The position numbers and the translations under genes are program-made. Shown here in pieces: positions 24,397 through 34,264 of a stretch of 64,000 bases of DNA. This DNA is from Microbacterium sp. Clip185 (lineage in GTDB: Bacteria > Actinomycetota > Actinomycetes > Actinomycetales > Microbacteriaceae). The DNA lies in NCBI RefSeq assembly GCF_028743715.1, contig NZ_CP117996.1, positions 62,001 to 126,000 of the forward strand. The letters run 5' to 3'. How positions within the stretch are numbered: the first letter of the stretch is position 1; the number at the start of each line of letters is the position of its first letter. Under the pieces are notes generated by a model. The model ran no database searches, had not been told where the DNA came from, and was given only the letters and a program-made list of their open reading frames with translations.

Positions 24397-25420
24397 TCGC
24401 ACCGAGCGCGCGAGGTCAGCGCCCGCACGGCGCTCGTCCGGCTCGCGGACGTCGGTGGCGCTGAGTCTCGGACTGGCGCTCATCGTCGTCATGGCGGCGA
24501 TCTACATCTTCGCGCCGCAGCTGCTGCCTGCCGACGTTCCCACCCGCCTCCAGGACGGCGTGACCCTTGCGCTCAGCGTGCTCATCGAGTCGCTGCCGTT
24601 CGTGGCGCTGGGCGTCGTGCTCTCGATCCTCGTCCAGGTGTGGCTGCCGGCCGGTGTCCTCGAGCGGTGGATGCCGCGTCGCGCCTGGGCGCGGCGGGCG
24701 GTGCTGTCTCTGCTGGGCATGATCGTGCCGGTGTGCGAATGCGGAAACGTCCCGTTCGCGCGCGGCCTGCTCATGCGCGGATTCAGCGTCTCCGAGACCA
24801 TGACCTTCCTCATCGCGGCGCCGATCGTGAACCCCATCGTGATCATCACGACGCATCAGGCCTTCGGCTTCAGCGACGGCATCCTCATCGCGCGTCTCGT
24901 GGGCGGCTACGCGGTGGCGAACCTCATCGGCTGGCTCTACAGCCGCCACCCCTCACCCGACGCGCTGCTGACGGATCGTTTCCGCGCGACGTGCGAGGTC
25001 GTCGTGCACGAGCGCGGCGGCCGCGGGCGTCGCTCCCTGGCGCAGTTCCTCGTCGAGCTCAGGGCGGTCATGCCCGCCCTCGTCATCGGCTCCGCGCTCG
25101 CCGGCGCCGTGCAGGTGCTCGTGCCGCGCAATGCGCTGCTGGCGATCGGCTCGAATCCCGTGCTGTCGATCGTCGCGATGATGGCGCTGGCGATCGTCGT
25201 CTCGATCTGCTCGAACATCGACGCCTTCTTCGCGCTCTCCTTCGCCTCGACGTTCACCCCCGGCTCGCTCGTCGCCTTCCTGGTGACCGGCCCGCTGGTG
25301 GATGTGAAGATGATCGCCCTGCTGCGCACGACCTTCTCGACCAGGGCGCTCGTCGGGATCGTCACCACCGTCCTGCTGTTCGCCTTCGCGCTCGGAGCGG
25401 TGGTGAATCTCCTTGCGTAG
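24380..25420 (+). CDS. YraQ/DUF318-type permease
   Basis: A 346-residue permease of the DUF318/ArsP_1 family with eight or more helices. The hallmark CECGNVPFARGLLMRGFSVSETMTFLIAAPIVNPIVII is clear, with a second half VSICSNIDAFFALSFASTFTPGSLVAFLVTGPLVDVKMIAL. The paired cysteines/asparagines form the presumed transport site. Partnered with a TIGR03943 protein, it resembles the B. subtilis YcgR/YcgQ-type pair proposed to take part in zinc homeostasis (family knowledge). It overlaps zur upstream and the partner gene downstream, so it belongs to the zinc operon. Confidence 0.9.
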   Translation: MSVTTSRTERARSAPARRSSGSRTSVALSLGLALIVVMAAIYIFAPQLLPADVPTRLQDGVTLALSVLIESLPFVALGVVLSILVQVWLPAGVLERWMPRRAWARRAVLSLLGMIVPVCECGNVPFARGLLMRGFSVSETMTFLIAAPIVNPIVIITTHQAFGFSDGILIARLVGGYAVANLIGWLYSRHPSPDALLTDRFRATCEVVVHERGGRGRRSLAQFLVELRAVMPALVIGSALAGAVQVLVPRNALLAIGSNPVLSIVAMMALAIVVSICSNIDAFFALSFASTFTPGSLVAFLVTGPLVDVKMIALLRTTFSTRALVGIVTTVLLFAFALGAVVNLLA

Positions 25421-26177
25421 CGTTCTCACCCGCTGGCTGGGCGCGGGGCTCGCCGCGGCCCTCGCCGTGATCACCCTCGTGCTCGCCGTCACAGGGCGCA
25501 TCGGCCTCTACATCAACCCCGACGGCGCCTGGTTCGCCATCGGCATGGCCGTCGTCGTGCTCGTCGGCACGGCGCTGAGCTTCGTGCTGCCGTTGGGCGC
25601 GGAAGACGACCACGGCCACGACCACGGCGAGGTCCACCACGACGACCACGCGCATCACGCTCACGAGCGCCGCGTGTCGCCGGGCGCGCTTGCGGCGGTA
25701 GCCGGCGGCGTCCTCGCCTCGGGACTCGTGGTCACGATGCTGGCGCTTCCGCCGGCATCCCTCTCGGCGGAGCTCGCCGCATCCCGCGACGTCGGCGCAC
25801 CTCCGCTGTTCGCCGGATCGGATGTGGTCTCGCTCGCCTCGACCGGCGACACCTCGAAGTTCGGGGTGGGGGACTGGGCGGCGGTGTTCGCCACGGCGAC
25901 CAACCCCGATGCGTTCGAGGGGGACGCCGTGACCCTGACGGGCTTCGTCAGCGGCGACACCGACGGCGGGTTCGATCTGAGTCGTCTGGTCATCACGCAC
26001 TGCGTGATCGACGCGCAGCCGGCGCGCCTGGCCATCTCGGCGGATGCGGCCCCGCCGTCCACCGGGCAGTGGGTCACCGTCTCGGGCACGGTGCGCGCGA
26101 CCGGATCCGGACAGCTGGCGATCGTCGCCGAACAGGTCACGCCGATCGACGAGCCGAGCGATCCCTATGAGTACTGA
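25413..26177 (+). CDS. TIGR03943-type His-rich membrane protein (YcgQ-like)
   Basis: A 254-residue protein. Two membrane helices flank a strongly metal-binding loop (DDHGHDHGEVHHDDHAHHAHE, about residues 67-87). A third helix follows, then an extracytoplasmic domain with VTLTGFVSGDTDGGFDLSRLVITHCVIDAQPARL and a C-terminal WVTVSGTVRATGSGQLAI OB-like segment. This matches the YcgQ/TIGR03943 family that accompanies DUF318 permeases. The start is TTG 25413, overlapping the permease by 8 bases. It is probably a zinc-delivery partner. Confidence 0.88.
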   Translation: MRSVLTRWLGAGLAAALAVITLVLAVTGRIGLYINPDGAWFAIGMAVVVLVGTALSFVLPLGAEDDHGHDHGEVHHDDHAHHAHERRVSPGALAAVAGGVLASGLVVTMLALPPASLSAELAASRDVGAPPLFAGSDVVSLASTGDTSKFGVGDWAAVFATATNPDAFEGDAVTLTGFVSGDTDGGFDLSRLVITHCVIDAQPARLAISADAAPPSTGQWVTVSGTVRATGSGQLAIVAEQVTPIDEPSDPYEY

Positions 26178-27585
26178 CGCCGCGCGCCCCTCGCGGCGCG
26201 AGCAGTCCCGGCGTCGGCGCATCCGCGCGTACCTCGGCGCGTTCGCGATCGTGCTCGCCGTGCTGGCGGTCGCGGGAGCCGCCGCCGGCGCGGTCGGCAC
26301 GCTTCAGGGCCCGAGGGTGACGAACATGCAGTTCGACCCGCAGGCGGCGGTGTCCACATCCGGCTCGCGCCTGATCCTCACCACGTCGCAGACGCTCACC
26401 TCGATCGACCCCTCGCAGGTGACGGTGAGTCCCGTCGCGGACTTCGCGGTGGAGACGTCCGGTCGCAGCATAGGCGTGCGCTTCACGCTGCCCCTGCGCG
26501 ACGACACCGACTACACGGTCACCATCGCGGGTGTCACCGGGCAGGGATCGGATGCGGCCGTCACGCTCACCGAGAGCTTCCGCACGCCGCCGTTGTCGGT
26601 GTACCTGCTTCAACGCGGCGAGGACGGCGAGCACGACACCGTCTTTCGCACGTCGCTGTCGGGGGAGGACGCTGTTCCCGTCTTCACGCACCGCCATATC
26701 GAGGACTTCCGGGCGACGAGCGCGCACCTCGTGATGTCGGTCGTCGACGACGACGGCTCGAACGAGCTCATCGTGACCGACCCCGACGGGCAGGGGCAGC
26801 GATCTCTCCCCTTGCCCGGCTCGGGGCCGATCCAGGACCTGCAGACCGCCGATCGTGGCGAGACCATCGGCTACACCTACACGGACCCCGACATGTCTGC
26901 GGCGGGAGCCCGGGCGAGCGTGCTCTACACCGCCTCGCTCAAACCCGCCGATGCGGATACCCCGCCGACCCGCATCGATGTATCGGGTCAGCCGGCGAGC
27001 GTGGCGCAGTGGAGCTTCGTCCCCGACACTGACAGCATCCTCATGCTCTCGTTCCAGGGCCGGTTGCTGCTCGCGCCGCCGTCGGGGGCCGATCCCGTCG
27101 ACCTGGGGGCGGCCGCGCAGATCGAGGGCATCGCGCGCGGATCGACCACGGCCATCGTGCTGCGGGCAGACGGGCTCGTCACGATCTCGCTCGTCGACGG
27201 TTCGGAGAAGCCGCTCGTCTCGACGCAGGACGCGACGGGATACCTCGGCGGCGTCGTTCCGCTCACGGGCGAGCGGACGCTGCGCCAGTACACCGACCCG
27301 AACGGGGCGGGATCCTCGCTCCTGCTGGTGGACGGTGAGGGTCATGCGAAACCGGTTTTCACGGTGGCGGCGAGCTCGGCGCTGCTGCAGACGTGCGTCT
27401 CGCCGTCCGGGCGGTACGCGGCCGTGCTCGTGCAACCGGATGCGGCCAAGAACCCGTACGTGACCACCTACGCTCTGCCGGTTCCCGAAACGGTGGAGAC
27501 CCACATCCTGGATCTCGACAGCGAGACCGAGGTCTCGAGTCTCGGCGCCTTCGACATCTCGTGGTGCCAGGTTCCGTTGCGATGA
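26167..27585 (+). CDS. Membrane-anchored beta-propeller-like protein of unknown function
   Basis: A 472-residue protein: a short Arg-rich cytosolic tail, one membrane helix (AYLGAFAIVLAVLAVAGAAAGAV), then an Ig-like/Big-type domain (LTSIDPSQVTVSPVADFAVETSGRSIGVRFTLPLRDDTDYTVTIAGVTG). WD40/TolB-like repeats follow (HRHIEDFRATSAHLVMSVVDDDG.., SVAQWSFVPDTDSILMLSFQGRL..). It looks like an exported sensor or scaffold. It is translationally overlapped with the TIGR03943 gene (11 bases) and with the glycosylase after it, so it may be zinc-regulated. ATG 26167 is chosen; the longer frame is out of character. Confidence 0.78.
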   Translation: MSTDAARPSRREQSRRRRIRAYLGAFAIVLAVLAVAGAAAGAVGTLQGPRVTNMQFDPQAAVSTSGSRLILTTSQTLTSIDPSQVTVSPVADFAVETSGRSIGVRFTLPLRDDTDYTVTIAGVTGQGSDAAVTLTESFRTPPLSVYLLQRGEDGEHDTVFRTSLSGEDAVPVFTHRHIEDFRATSAHLVMSVVDDDGSNELIVTDPDGQGQRSLPLPGSGPIQDLQTADRGETIGYTYTDPDMSAAGARASVLYTASLKPADADTPPTRIDVSGQPASVAQWSFVPDTDSILMLSFQGRLLLAPPSGADPVDLGAAAQIEGIARGSTTAIVLRADGLVTISLVDGSEKPLVSTQDATGYLGGVVPLTGERTLRQYTDPNGAGSSLLLVDGEGHAKPVFTVAASSALLQTCVSPSGRYAAVLVQPDAAKNPYVTTYALPVPETVETHILDLDSETEVSSLGAFDISWCQVPLR

Positions 27586-28265
27586 CGACCCACGTTCCGG
27601 CCACGCGCGAGGCACTGAGTGCCCTGCCGCTGGAGGTCGCGCCGCGCCTGCTCGACGCGCTGCTGGAGACCGAGCTCGGCGGCGAGAGGGTCGTGCTGCG
27701 CCTGAGCGAGGTCGAGGCGTATCACGGCCGCGGGACGGGCGACGTTCCCGATCCCGGGTCGCATGCGCGCATGGGGCCGACGCCGCGCAACGCCACGATG
27801 TGGGGCGAGCCCGGTCATCTGTACGTGTACCTCAGCCACGGCATCCACTCCTGCGTGAACGTGGTCTGCGGCCCGGCGGGGACCGCCGGCGGTGTGCTGC
27901 TGCGCGGCGCGGAGGTCGTCGAGGGTGCGGATACGGCCCGACGCCGCCGCAGCGAGCGCGGTGTCGTGCGCCACGACCGGGACCTCGCGCGCGGACCGGG
28001 CCGCCTCGGCGATGCATCGGGTCTTCGTCATCCCGTGCACGACGGCGTCGACGCCGTGACCGGTGAGATCCGGGCGGGGGCCCGCGCCCGGCTGCTCCTT
28101 CCGGTGAGTCCGCGCCGGGACATCGCCACCGGACCGCGCGTCGGGGTGGCGGGTGTCGCCGGCGGCGACCAGTTCCCGTGGCGTTTCTGGATCCCGGACG
28201 ATCCCACCGTGTCGGCGTTTCGCTGGGGCCGCGGGGCGGGACCCGGGCTCAGCGCAGCGCGGTGA
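27582..28265 (+). CDS. DNA-3-methyladenine glycosylase (AAG/MPG family)
   Basis: A 227-residue base-excision repair enzyme of the mammalian AAG type. It has LRLSEVEAYHGRGTGDVPDPGSHARMGPTPRNATMWGEPGHLYVYLSHGIHSCVNVV with the catalytic glutamate in EVEAY, LLRGAEVVEG, and RGPGRLGDA. It removes alkylated purines. It starts within the stop of the preceding gene (ATGA) and converges with the giant membrane protein, overlapping it by 17 bases. Its membership in the zinc operon is probably positional only. Confidence 0.92.
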   Translation: MTTHVPATREALSALPLEVAPRLLDALLETELGGERVVLRLSEVEAYHGRGTGDVPDPGSHARMGPTPRNATMWGEPGHLYVYLSHGIHSCVNVVCGPAGTAGGVLLRGAEVVEGADTARRRRSERGVVRHDRDLARGPGRLGDASGLRHPVHDGVDAVTGEIRAGARARLLLPVSPRRDIATGPRVGVAGVAGGDQFPWRFWIPDDPTVSAFRWGRGAGPGLSAAR

Positions 28266-31200
28266 CGGCGGCGAAGGCCGCCTTGATGGCCCGCATCCGC
28301 TTCTCGTAGCGGGCCGCCAGGAAGATGAGCGCCACACCGCCGAGACCCAGCCACAGCCACCAGAAGGCCACGTAGGCGGCGGCGATCCACGGCCACAGTT
28401 GCGCGATCGCGTGAACGAGCAGCACCGCCGCACCCACCACGAGCGGCGCCTGCAGACTCCGGATCGCTCCGATCACGACGAGGGCGATCGCCACGACGCC
28501 CAGCGCGATCACGCGCCACAGCTCCGCATCCGCATCGAGGTCGTAGGCGAGCGAGGGCAGCGTCAGCAGGGCGAGCCATCCGCCCAACGCGGGCCACGAG
28601 CGCCGGGAGGGTTCGGCCCGCATCCGGGCGATGCCCACCGCGAGTCCCGCGAGAGCGGGCGGCAGCGTGATGACCTCGATGGTCGCGATCACCGCCGGCG
28701 CCGTCGACGCCGCGGTGACGAGGGCGAAGGCGCCGGCGGTGCCGAGCAGCACGAGGCCGTTGCGACCACGCAGCGCCCACCCCGCGGTTCCCGCCGTGCT
28801 GAGCACCGCCGTGATCAAGAGCACGCGAACTGTGAACTGTGCGCCGTCGAACGCGGCGAGCTCGGCGATCGTGAACGCACCGACCCCGGCGGAGATCACG
28901 ATCATCGCGGCGAGATCGACGCGACCGCCGGAACGCGTGCGCAGCGCGGCGACCGCGATGGCTGCGACGAGTCCGAGCGCCGCGAGGCTCCACAGCTCCG
29001 GCTCGCCCGTGAAGAGCGCGCCCGGCAGCTGGGTCAGCAACAGGATGCGGATTCCCGCCGTCGTGGCCAGCGTCACCGCGCTCGCGACCGCTGCGACGGC
29101 GGCGACCCCGCGCCAGCGCTCGCGCCCCAGGGCGAGGGCGGCCGCCACACCCACCAGCGCCGCCGCGCTCATCGTGACGGCGGTCGTCGGCGCCGCTCCG
29201 TCGAGCCGCAGGGCGACGGTTGTGACCACGAACGCGGAGCCCACCGCGGCGACGGATGCGGGGACTCCGGCTCCCGCGCCGATCCGGACGAGGCCCGCCG
29301 CCACCGCGACCGTGCCCACGCCCACGACGAGGGCGGCGATCGTGGGTGCTCCCGCCACCGTTCCCGCGCTGCGGACCGCCATCGCCCACGCGGCGACGAG
29401 GAGCACAAGGGCGGAGGGTGTCTTGAGGCGACCGATGTCGGGCAGGGGAGCCCACACGAGGATGAGGGCGGACGCGAGCACCAGCGAGATCACCAGCCAG
29501 GTGCGCAGCGGCTCGATCGGCGCGAAGACGCTCGGCAGGGCGGTGATCGCGAGGCCGGCGAGCCAGGCGGTCCGCTCGAGGGCACTGGTGCGGTCGGCGC
29601 GGAGGGCGGCGATGACGGCCCCCGCGGCGAGCGCGACCCCGGCTGGGGCGAACGCCGGCTCGACCTCGGTGAACACGCCGCCGGCGAGCATCAGGGCGCC
29701 GGCGACCAGAGCCGCGCCCCATGCGGTCCAGCGCAGTGCCGGTGTCAACGGGATGCGGTGCGTACCGGCGGAGGCCAGGTGCAGGGCGAGCAGGATGAGA
29801 ACGAACGCCAGGCCCACGGGGAACGAGCCGTGCGTCGCCACCGCATTGACGACGGCGGCCGCAGCGACGAGGACCGCGGCGGGGCCGGCCAGGGTGGCGA
29901 TGCTCGTCGCCGCGGCGGAGGTGTCGCGCGCGAGGCCGACGCTGACGATCAGCGTCACGGCGACGGCGGCCGCCCCCCATACGCTCGCGACCTCGGGACC
30001 GGTGACGACGAGGCCGCTTGTCGCGAGCAGCAGTGCGCCGAGGGCGGTGGTGGCCCCGGCGAGCCCGGGGGCGGACGAACGCAGGCGCGCCAGGAACGCC
30101 GCCGCGGCCGCGATGGCCGTGGCGATCGCAGCCGCGACGATTCCGCGCGTGGTGTCCGCTCCCAGCGCGGTGGCCGCGGGCGGCAGAAGACCGACGCCCA
30201 CGCCGAGTGCGGCCGCGACCGTCGCCTCGGGGATGCGGCCCAGCCGCGTCAGCACGAGCGCGAAGGCGATCAGGCCCACGGCCGGCGGGACGACGTACGC
30301 CTCGAGGGCGGCGTCGGGCCATGCCGACCCGAGCCACAGCCACAGCGCGCCGGTCACTGCCGCGACCGTCGGCCAGGCCAGCAGGCGTCGGAGAGCCGCG
30401 GTGACGGGCACGCCCCCCGCCCGGGCTGCGCGCCAGCCGCGGGTGATGGATGCGGCACCGATCGCCACAGCCACGATCGCCACGAACGTCCCGCCCCACT
30501 CGGCCGGGACGGGAAACAGCACTCGACCGCGCGGGAGCGGTGTCGGCCAGGCGGCGACCGCGATCACGATCGCCGCGCCCACGTCGGACGCCAGCCGCAC
30601 GTGCGGGATGCGGGCGCGGAGCGCGACCGCCGCACCGGCCATGACGACGAGCGCAGCGACCGCGGCGGTCACGAGCGCGGCGGTGAACGGCGGCGCGACG
30701 AGGAGGGTGAGCAGCGCGACCGCGCCGGATGCCGCGGCGGGTGCGACGAACACGGCGCTCGCCCACGCGAAGGGACTCTCGCGGTGCCGTGCGGTCAGCG
30801 CGATCAGCGCCGCGACCAGCAGTGCCGCTCGCGCGATGCCGAGGCCCGGCTCGAGCAGAGCGCGCTCGGCGAGCGGCGAGGTGCCCAGCGCTGCCGCGGC
30901 GGCGAGCGAGACGGCCAGCAGCAGGCTCGTCGACAGCGCGAGCGCCTGGCGCGATGCACCATCGCGCCACCCGAGCAGCGAGGCGAGGGCGGACACCAGC
31001 GCGACCCACTGGAGCAGCACGAACGCGCAGCCCGCGGCGGCCGCATCCGATGCTCCGCCGAGCTGGACGGCCAGCGCGTTCGGCGCGATCGTCGCCGACA
31101 CCGCGAGCACGCCGATCGGGAGCAGGGCGAGAGCCACGGCGAGCCCGCCCGTGGCCCGCGCGGCCAGCCGATGGGCCACGGGCAGCAACGCGGCGACCGC

Positions 31201-32991
31201 GACCGCGACGACCCACAACGCGATCGCTGACAGGCCTGTCAGGTACGCGACGCCGGCGCCGATGAAGCCGGCGATCACCCATCCGGTGATGTCGGCGCGC
31301 CTGCGCATCGCGACGACGGATGCGGCCGCCACGATGACACCGCCAGCGACCGCCGCCGCGGGGATCAGCGTGAGGGCCGCGGCCGAGGTCAGCAGAAGGG
31401 CGCACACCACCGGGCGCATGTGCCGCAGGGAGCCGCGGCGCGCCGTCGGAGCGGTGAACAAGAGCGCGCTGAGCACCGCGGCGGCGAGGAGCGCGAGCAG
31501 CGGGATCTCGAGCGACGCCCCGGGCGTATCGAACGCTTCGGTGCGCCACAGCCTCCAGTTCTCGGAGATCGCCAGCGCCGCCCGCACCGACCACATCACG
31601 ATGTGCACGGCGAGCGAGCAGACGGCGACGATCCCGGCAGCGATGGCGGCGGCGAGGAGCCAGGGCAGCCGCCCGCGAAGACGGTCCAGCGCGACCGCCG
31701 CGGCGACGGCCAGGACGGGGGCGACCAGCACCCCGAAGACGGGCAGGTCGCTTCGGGCTGCGAGCTGCCATCCGGCGGTCGCGAGAGCGAGGGTGGCGAG
31801 CACGGAGGCGGCAGCGCCCAGCCACACACCGGCGACGCGCTCGCGTGCCGCCGGGCGCAGCACGAACGCGTACGCGGACCCGATCACGACGACGCCGGCG
31901 TTGGCCCAGATCGCTCCGCCGACCCCTTCGACGAACAGCGGCGTCAGCAGTGCGCCCACCGCCAGAGCCGAGAGTCCGACGATCGCGAGCACGAGTCGCT
32001 CGACGGCGCCCTCAGTGCCCGGCCGCGCCGAGGATGCGGGAGCGGGAAGCGCGTGCGCGAGCCCACCGACCGCGGCACCGAGCAGGCCCGCGACGAGCGC
32101 TTCGGACGGCGGCAGTGCGGCGGCGCCGCCGAGGAGGAGTCCGATCCCCGTGGGCAGCGCGAGGGAAGCGGCGAGGTCGGGGGTGCGCAGACGTGAGAAG
32201 CGCGCCCACGCGCGGCCGATGACCGCCACCGCGAGGGCGCCGCTGCCGGTCCAGGCGGCCGGTCGGAGGCTCGCCGCGCCGAACAGATCATTGGCGTACA
32301 CAGCCCAGGTGTCCAGTGCCAGCAGCACGACGCCGAGCGCTGCGATGCCCTCCGCCGTTGCCGTGAGGCCGCGACGCCGCAGCAGCGACGCGCCGGCGAT
32401 CGTGAGGAGCGTGATCCCGCCCACGATCACCGCGCGCAGGGCGATGCCGGCGACGAACCAGGCGAGCAGCAGGAAGAACACCGCCGCGACGCCGACGAGG
32501 GAGACACCGACGATGAGTAGCAGCACCGGCACGGTGAGGCGGCGCCGGCGGGGTAGCGGCTCGGGGGCGGGCGACGGCGCCCCGGCCTGCGGGGATACGG
32601 GAGCCGCCGGAGCCGGTGCGGAATGCGCGGGAGCGGCGGAGGCCGCAACGGGTGCGGCCGGAGCGGGAACCGCGGGAGCCGGCGGGGCGGTCTGCTGCCG
32701 TGCCGCAAGGGCTGCCTGCTCCGCAACGGCTGCCCGCTCAGCGAGGGCCGCTTGCCGCGCGGCTTCGGCGCTCTCGCGGACGGCGGTCATGATGCTCTGA
32801 CGCGCGGCCTCCGCATCCGCCATCGTCTGGCCGATCGCGAGAACCTGACCCATGCGAGGGTCGTCCAGGGGCTGACCGCAGACGGCGCAGGGCGAGCCGG
32901 TGATGACGGCGAAGCACGAAGGACACTTGTGCGCATCGCCGAGCTCGCGCGCGGATGCGGGCCAGCGGCCGCCCTGCGGTGTTTCCGTCAT
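28249..32991 (-). CDS. Giant polytopic membrane protein (SCO7613 C-terminal-like)
   Basis: A 1580-residue protein. Residues ~20-45 hold a zinc ribbon (CPSC-x8-CAVC). An Ala/Gln helical stretch and a Pro/Ala linker follow, then from about residue 150 an uninterrupted series of some 40 or more hydrophobic helices. This is the SCO7613-C-terminal-domain membrane protein architecture of actinobacteria, whose function is unknown. ATG 32991 is preceded by GGGGAG. The reading frame is supported by consistent hydrophobic periodicity, while very long opposite-strand frames are shadows caused by GC-rich third positions. The large size is usual for this family. Confidence 0.85.
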   Translation of the reverse strand: MTETPQGGRWPASARELGDAHKCPSCFAVITGSPCAVCGQPLDDPRMGQVLAIGQTMADAEAARQSIMTAVRESAEAARQAALAERAAVAEQAALAARQQTAPPAPAVPAPAAPVAASAAPAHSAPAPAAPVSPQAGAPSPAPEPLPRRRRLTVPVLLLIVGVSLVGVAAVFFLLLAWFVAGIALRAVIVGGITLLTIAGASLLRRRGLTATAEGIAALGVVLLALDTWAVYANDLFGAASLRPAAWTGSGALAVAVIGRAWARFSRLRTPDLAASLALPTGIGLLLGGAAALPPSEALVAGLLGAAVGGLAHALPAPASSARPGTEGAVERLVLAIVGLSALAVGALLTPLFVEGVGGAIWANAGVVVIGSAYAFVLRPAARERVAGVWLGAAASVLATLALATAGWQLAARSDLPVFGVLVAPVLAVAAAVALDRLRGRLPWLLAAAIAAGIVAVCSLAVHIVMWSVRAALAISENWRLWRTEAFDTPGASLEIPLLALLAAAVLSALLFTAPTARRGSLRHMRPVVCALLLTSAAALTLIPAAAVAGGVIVAAASVVAMRRRADITGWVIAGFIGAGVAYLTGLSAIALWVVAVAVAALLPVAHRLAARATGGLAVALALLPIGVLAVSATIAPNALAVQLGGASDAAAAGCAFVLLQWVALVSALASLLGWRDGASRQALALSTSLLLAVSLAAAAALGTSPLAERALLEPGLGIARAALLVAALIALTARHRESPFAWASAVFVAPAAASGAVALLTLLVAPPFTAALVTAAVAALVVMAGAAVALRARIPHVRLASDVGAAIVIAVAAWPTPLPRGRVLFPVPAEWGGTFVAIVAVAIGAASITRGWRAARAGGVPVTAALRRLLAWPTVAAVTGALWLWLGSAWPDAALEAYVVPPAVGLIAFALVLTRLGRIPEATVAAALGVGVGLLPPAATALGADTTRGIVAAAIATAIAAAAAFLARLRSSAPGLAGATTALGALLLATSGLVVTGPEVASVWGAAAVAVTLIVSVGLARDTSAAATSIATLAGPAAVLVAAAAVVNAVATHGSFPVGLAFVLILLALHLASAGTHRIPLTPALRWTAWGAALVAGALMLAGGVFTEVEPAFAPAGVALAAGAVIAALRADRTSALERTAWLAGLAITALPSVFAPIEPLRTWLVISLVLASALILVWAPLPDIGRLKTPSALVLLVAAWAMAVRSAGTVAGAPTIAALVVGVGTVAVAAGLVRIGAGAGVPASVAAVGSAFVVTTVALRLDGAAPTTAVTMSAAALVGVAAALALGRERWRGVAAVAAVASAVTLATTAGIRILLLTQLPGALFTGEPELWSLAALGLVAAIAVAALRTRSGGRVDLAAMIVISAGVGAFTIAELAAFDGAQFTVRVLLITAVLSTAGTAGWALRGRNGLVLLGTAGAFALVTAASTAPAVIATIEVITLPPALAGLAVGIARMRAEPSRRSWPALGGWLALLTLPSLAYDLDADAELWRVIALGVVAIALVVIGAIRSLQAPLVVGAAVLLVHAIAQLWPWIAAAYVAFWWLWLGLGGVALIFLAARYEKRMRAIKAAFAAVTALR

Positions 32992-33152
32992 CGTCTCCCC
33001 CGAATCGACGGCGATCGCTGCCGTCACGTCATCGTGGCAGGGCGGCATCGCTCGAGAGCGTCAGCGCGCGGTGCGCTGTGGACAACGGCGGCGCGAAGTC
33101 CGTCGGGGGAGGGTGCGCGTCAAGGCGACACGCCGCGCGTGCTAGACTGACT

Positions 33153-33242
33153 CCTTGTCTGTGCGCACTCCTGCGCGCAGTTCGTGTCCACATCCTCTTC
33201 CGGGTCGGAAACGGCCGGGTCGATCGTGGGCGCAGACAAGGG
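33153..33242 (+). promoter_or_regulatory. Inverted repeat in the rpmB leader
   Basis: CCTTGTCTGTGCGC (33153) and GCGCAGACAAGG (33230) can pair to a 9-12-bp stem across a ~64-base loop upstream of rpmB. A TAGACT hexamer at 33143, resembling a -10 box, lies just 5-prime. The mRNA leader would be roughly 130 bases. Whether it is a ribosomal-protein-binding leader is an inference. Confidence 0.45.
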
Positions 33243-33290
33243 ATCTTGGGTGGCGCCGTCCGGCGTCACGGTACAGAAGGAGACATCACC

Positions 33291-33527
33291 ATGGCAGCAG
33301 TGTGCCAGGTGACTGGAGCGGTTCCCGGCTTCGGTCACAACATCTCGCACTCGCACCGCCGGACGAAGCGCCGCTTCGACCCGAACGTGCAGAAGAAGAC
33401 GTACTACGTGCCGTCGCTCGGTCGTAACGTCAAGCTCAACGTCTCGGCGAAGGGCATCAAGGTCATCGACGCGCGCGGCATCGAGTCCGTCGTCAAGGAC
33501 CTCATCGCGAAGGGTGTGAAGCTCTAA
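33291..33527 (+). CDS. rpmB: 50S ribosomal protein L28
   Basis: A 78-residue L28 ([43 protein letters not shown]..). It has only one Cys (residue 5) and so lacks the paired CxxC motifs, i.e. it is the zinc-independent form. The ribosome-binding site is AGAAGGAGA before ATG 33291; a much longer in-frame reading is a leader shadow. It overlaps rpmG by one base (TAATG). In many actinobacteria such C-minus proteins are Zur-controlled spares; no Zur box is seen here. Confidence 0.97.
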   Translation: MAAVCQVTGAVPGFGHNISHSHRRTKRRFDPNVQKKTYYVPSLGRNVKLNVSAKGIKVIDARGIESVVKDLIAKGVKL

Positions 33528-33697
33528 TGGCGAAGAAGGCACAGGACGTCCGTCCGATCATCAAGCTGCGTTCGACCGCCGGCACGGGCTACACCTACGT
33601 GACGCGCAAGAACCGTCGCAACAACCCCGACCGCATCGTGCTCAAGAAGTACGACCCGGTCATCCGCAAGCACGTCGAATTCCGAGAGGAGCGCTGA
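33527..33697 (+). CDS. rpmG: 50S ribosomal protein L33
   Basis: A 56-residue L33 ([21 protein letters not shown], then [21 protein letters not shown] and [14 protein letters not shown]). It contains no cysteine, so it is the zinc-independent type. It starts at the ATG that shares a base with the rpmB stop codon and is followed after three bases by rpsN. Despite its small size the identity is unambiguous. Confidence 0.96.
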   Translation: MAKKAQDVRPIIKLRSTAGTGYTYVTRKNRRNNPDRIVLKKYDPVIRKHVEFREER

Positions 33698-33700
33698 TCC

Positions 33701-34006
33701 ATGGCTAAGAAGAGCAAGATCGCGCGCAACAAGCAGCGCCAGGAGGTCGTCGACCGCTACGCCGCCAAGCGCGCCGAGCTGAAGAAGGCGCTCGTCTCGC
33801 CCGAGTCCACCGACGAGCAGCGCGAGGCCGCCCGTGTCGGCCTGCAGAAGCTGCCGCGCAACGCGTCGCCCGTGCGCCTGCGTTCGCGTGACGTCATCGA
33901 CGGCCGCCCCCGCGGTGTGCTGTCGAAGTTCGGCATCTCGCGTGTGCGCTTCCGCGACATGGCTCACCGTGGCGAGCTGCCCGGTGTGACCAAGTCCAGC
34001 TGGTAA
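33701..34006 (+). CDS. rpsN: 30S ribosomal protein S14 (zinc-independent type)
   Basis: A 101-residue long-form S14 ([84 protein letters not shown]) without the CxxC zinc motifs of the 61-residue short form. It is co-transcribed with rpmB and rpmG, the usual arrangement of the C-minus set. A perfect hairpin terminator closes the unit 15 bases downstream. Confidence 0.97.
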   Translation: MAKKSKIARNKQRQEVVDRYAAKRAELKKALVSPESTDEQREAARVGLQKLPRNASPVRLRSRDVIDGRPRGVLSKFGISRVRFRDMAHRGELPGVTKSSW

Positions 34007-34020
34007 GCACCCGCATCCGT

Positions 34021-34057
34021 ACGAAGGCCCGGAACCGTTGAGGTTCCGGGCCTTCGT
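34021..34057 (+). terminator. Intrinsic terminator after rpsN
   Basis: ACGAAGGCCCGGAACC pairs perfectly with GGTTCCGGGCCTTCGT (16-bp stem, loop GTTGA), followed by CGTTCTCCC. This is a strong stop for the rpmB-rpmG-rpsN operon. Confidence 0.92.
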
Positions 34058-34100
34058 CGTTCTCCCACGCTCCGTCGGGCCGATTTCACCCCTTCCGGGT

Positions 34101-34150
34101 GATTTCGGGCGGGACACGCCGTCAGATGTGGGCGGTTCACGCCCGAAATC
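34101..34150. promoter_or_regulatory. Inverted repeat and -10-like box upstream of the HU gene
   Basis: GATTTCGGGCG (34101) and CGCCCGAAATC (34140) are perfect 11-base inverted repeats 28 bases apart. A TATATT hexamer at 34174 looks like the -10 element of the HU promoter. The repeat may be an operator or a structured upstream element; the binding protein is unknown. Confidence 0.5.
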
Positions 34151-34264
34151 CGCGGAATCACGGGGTTCGTGGGTATATTCGTGCTCGGTCGATCCGACCA
34201 ACCGGGGCCGAGTCCCGGACCGAAGTCAAGAAAGCGGCGCATCGCCGCCTGGAGGACAACCCAC

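Noticed and set aside
28028..32800. Very long ORFs on the strand opposite to, or in another frame of, the giant membrane protein (up to about 1390 codons)
   Set aside because: They arise from the extreme third-position G+C of the real gene: the translations are Arg/Ala/Pro/Ser-rich with no domains, while the chosen frame shows regular membrane helices, a zinc ribbon and a good ribosome-binding site.
33143..33290. Zur box upstream of rpmB
   Set aside because: Looked for because C-minus ribosomal genes are often Zur targets; no sequence resembling TGAWAATNATTWTCA is present.
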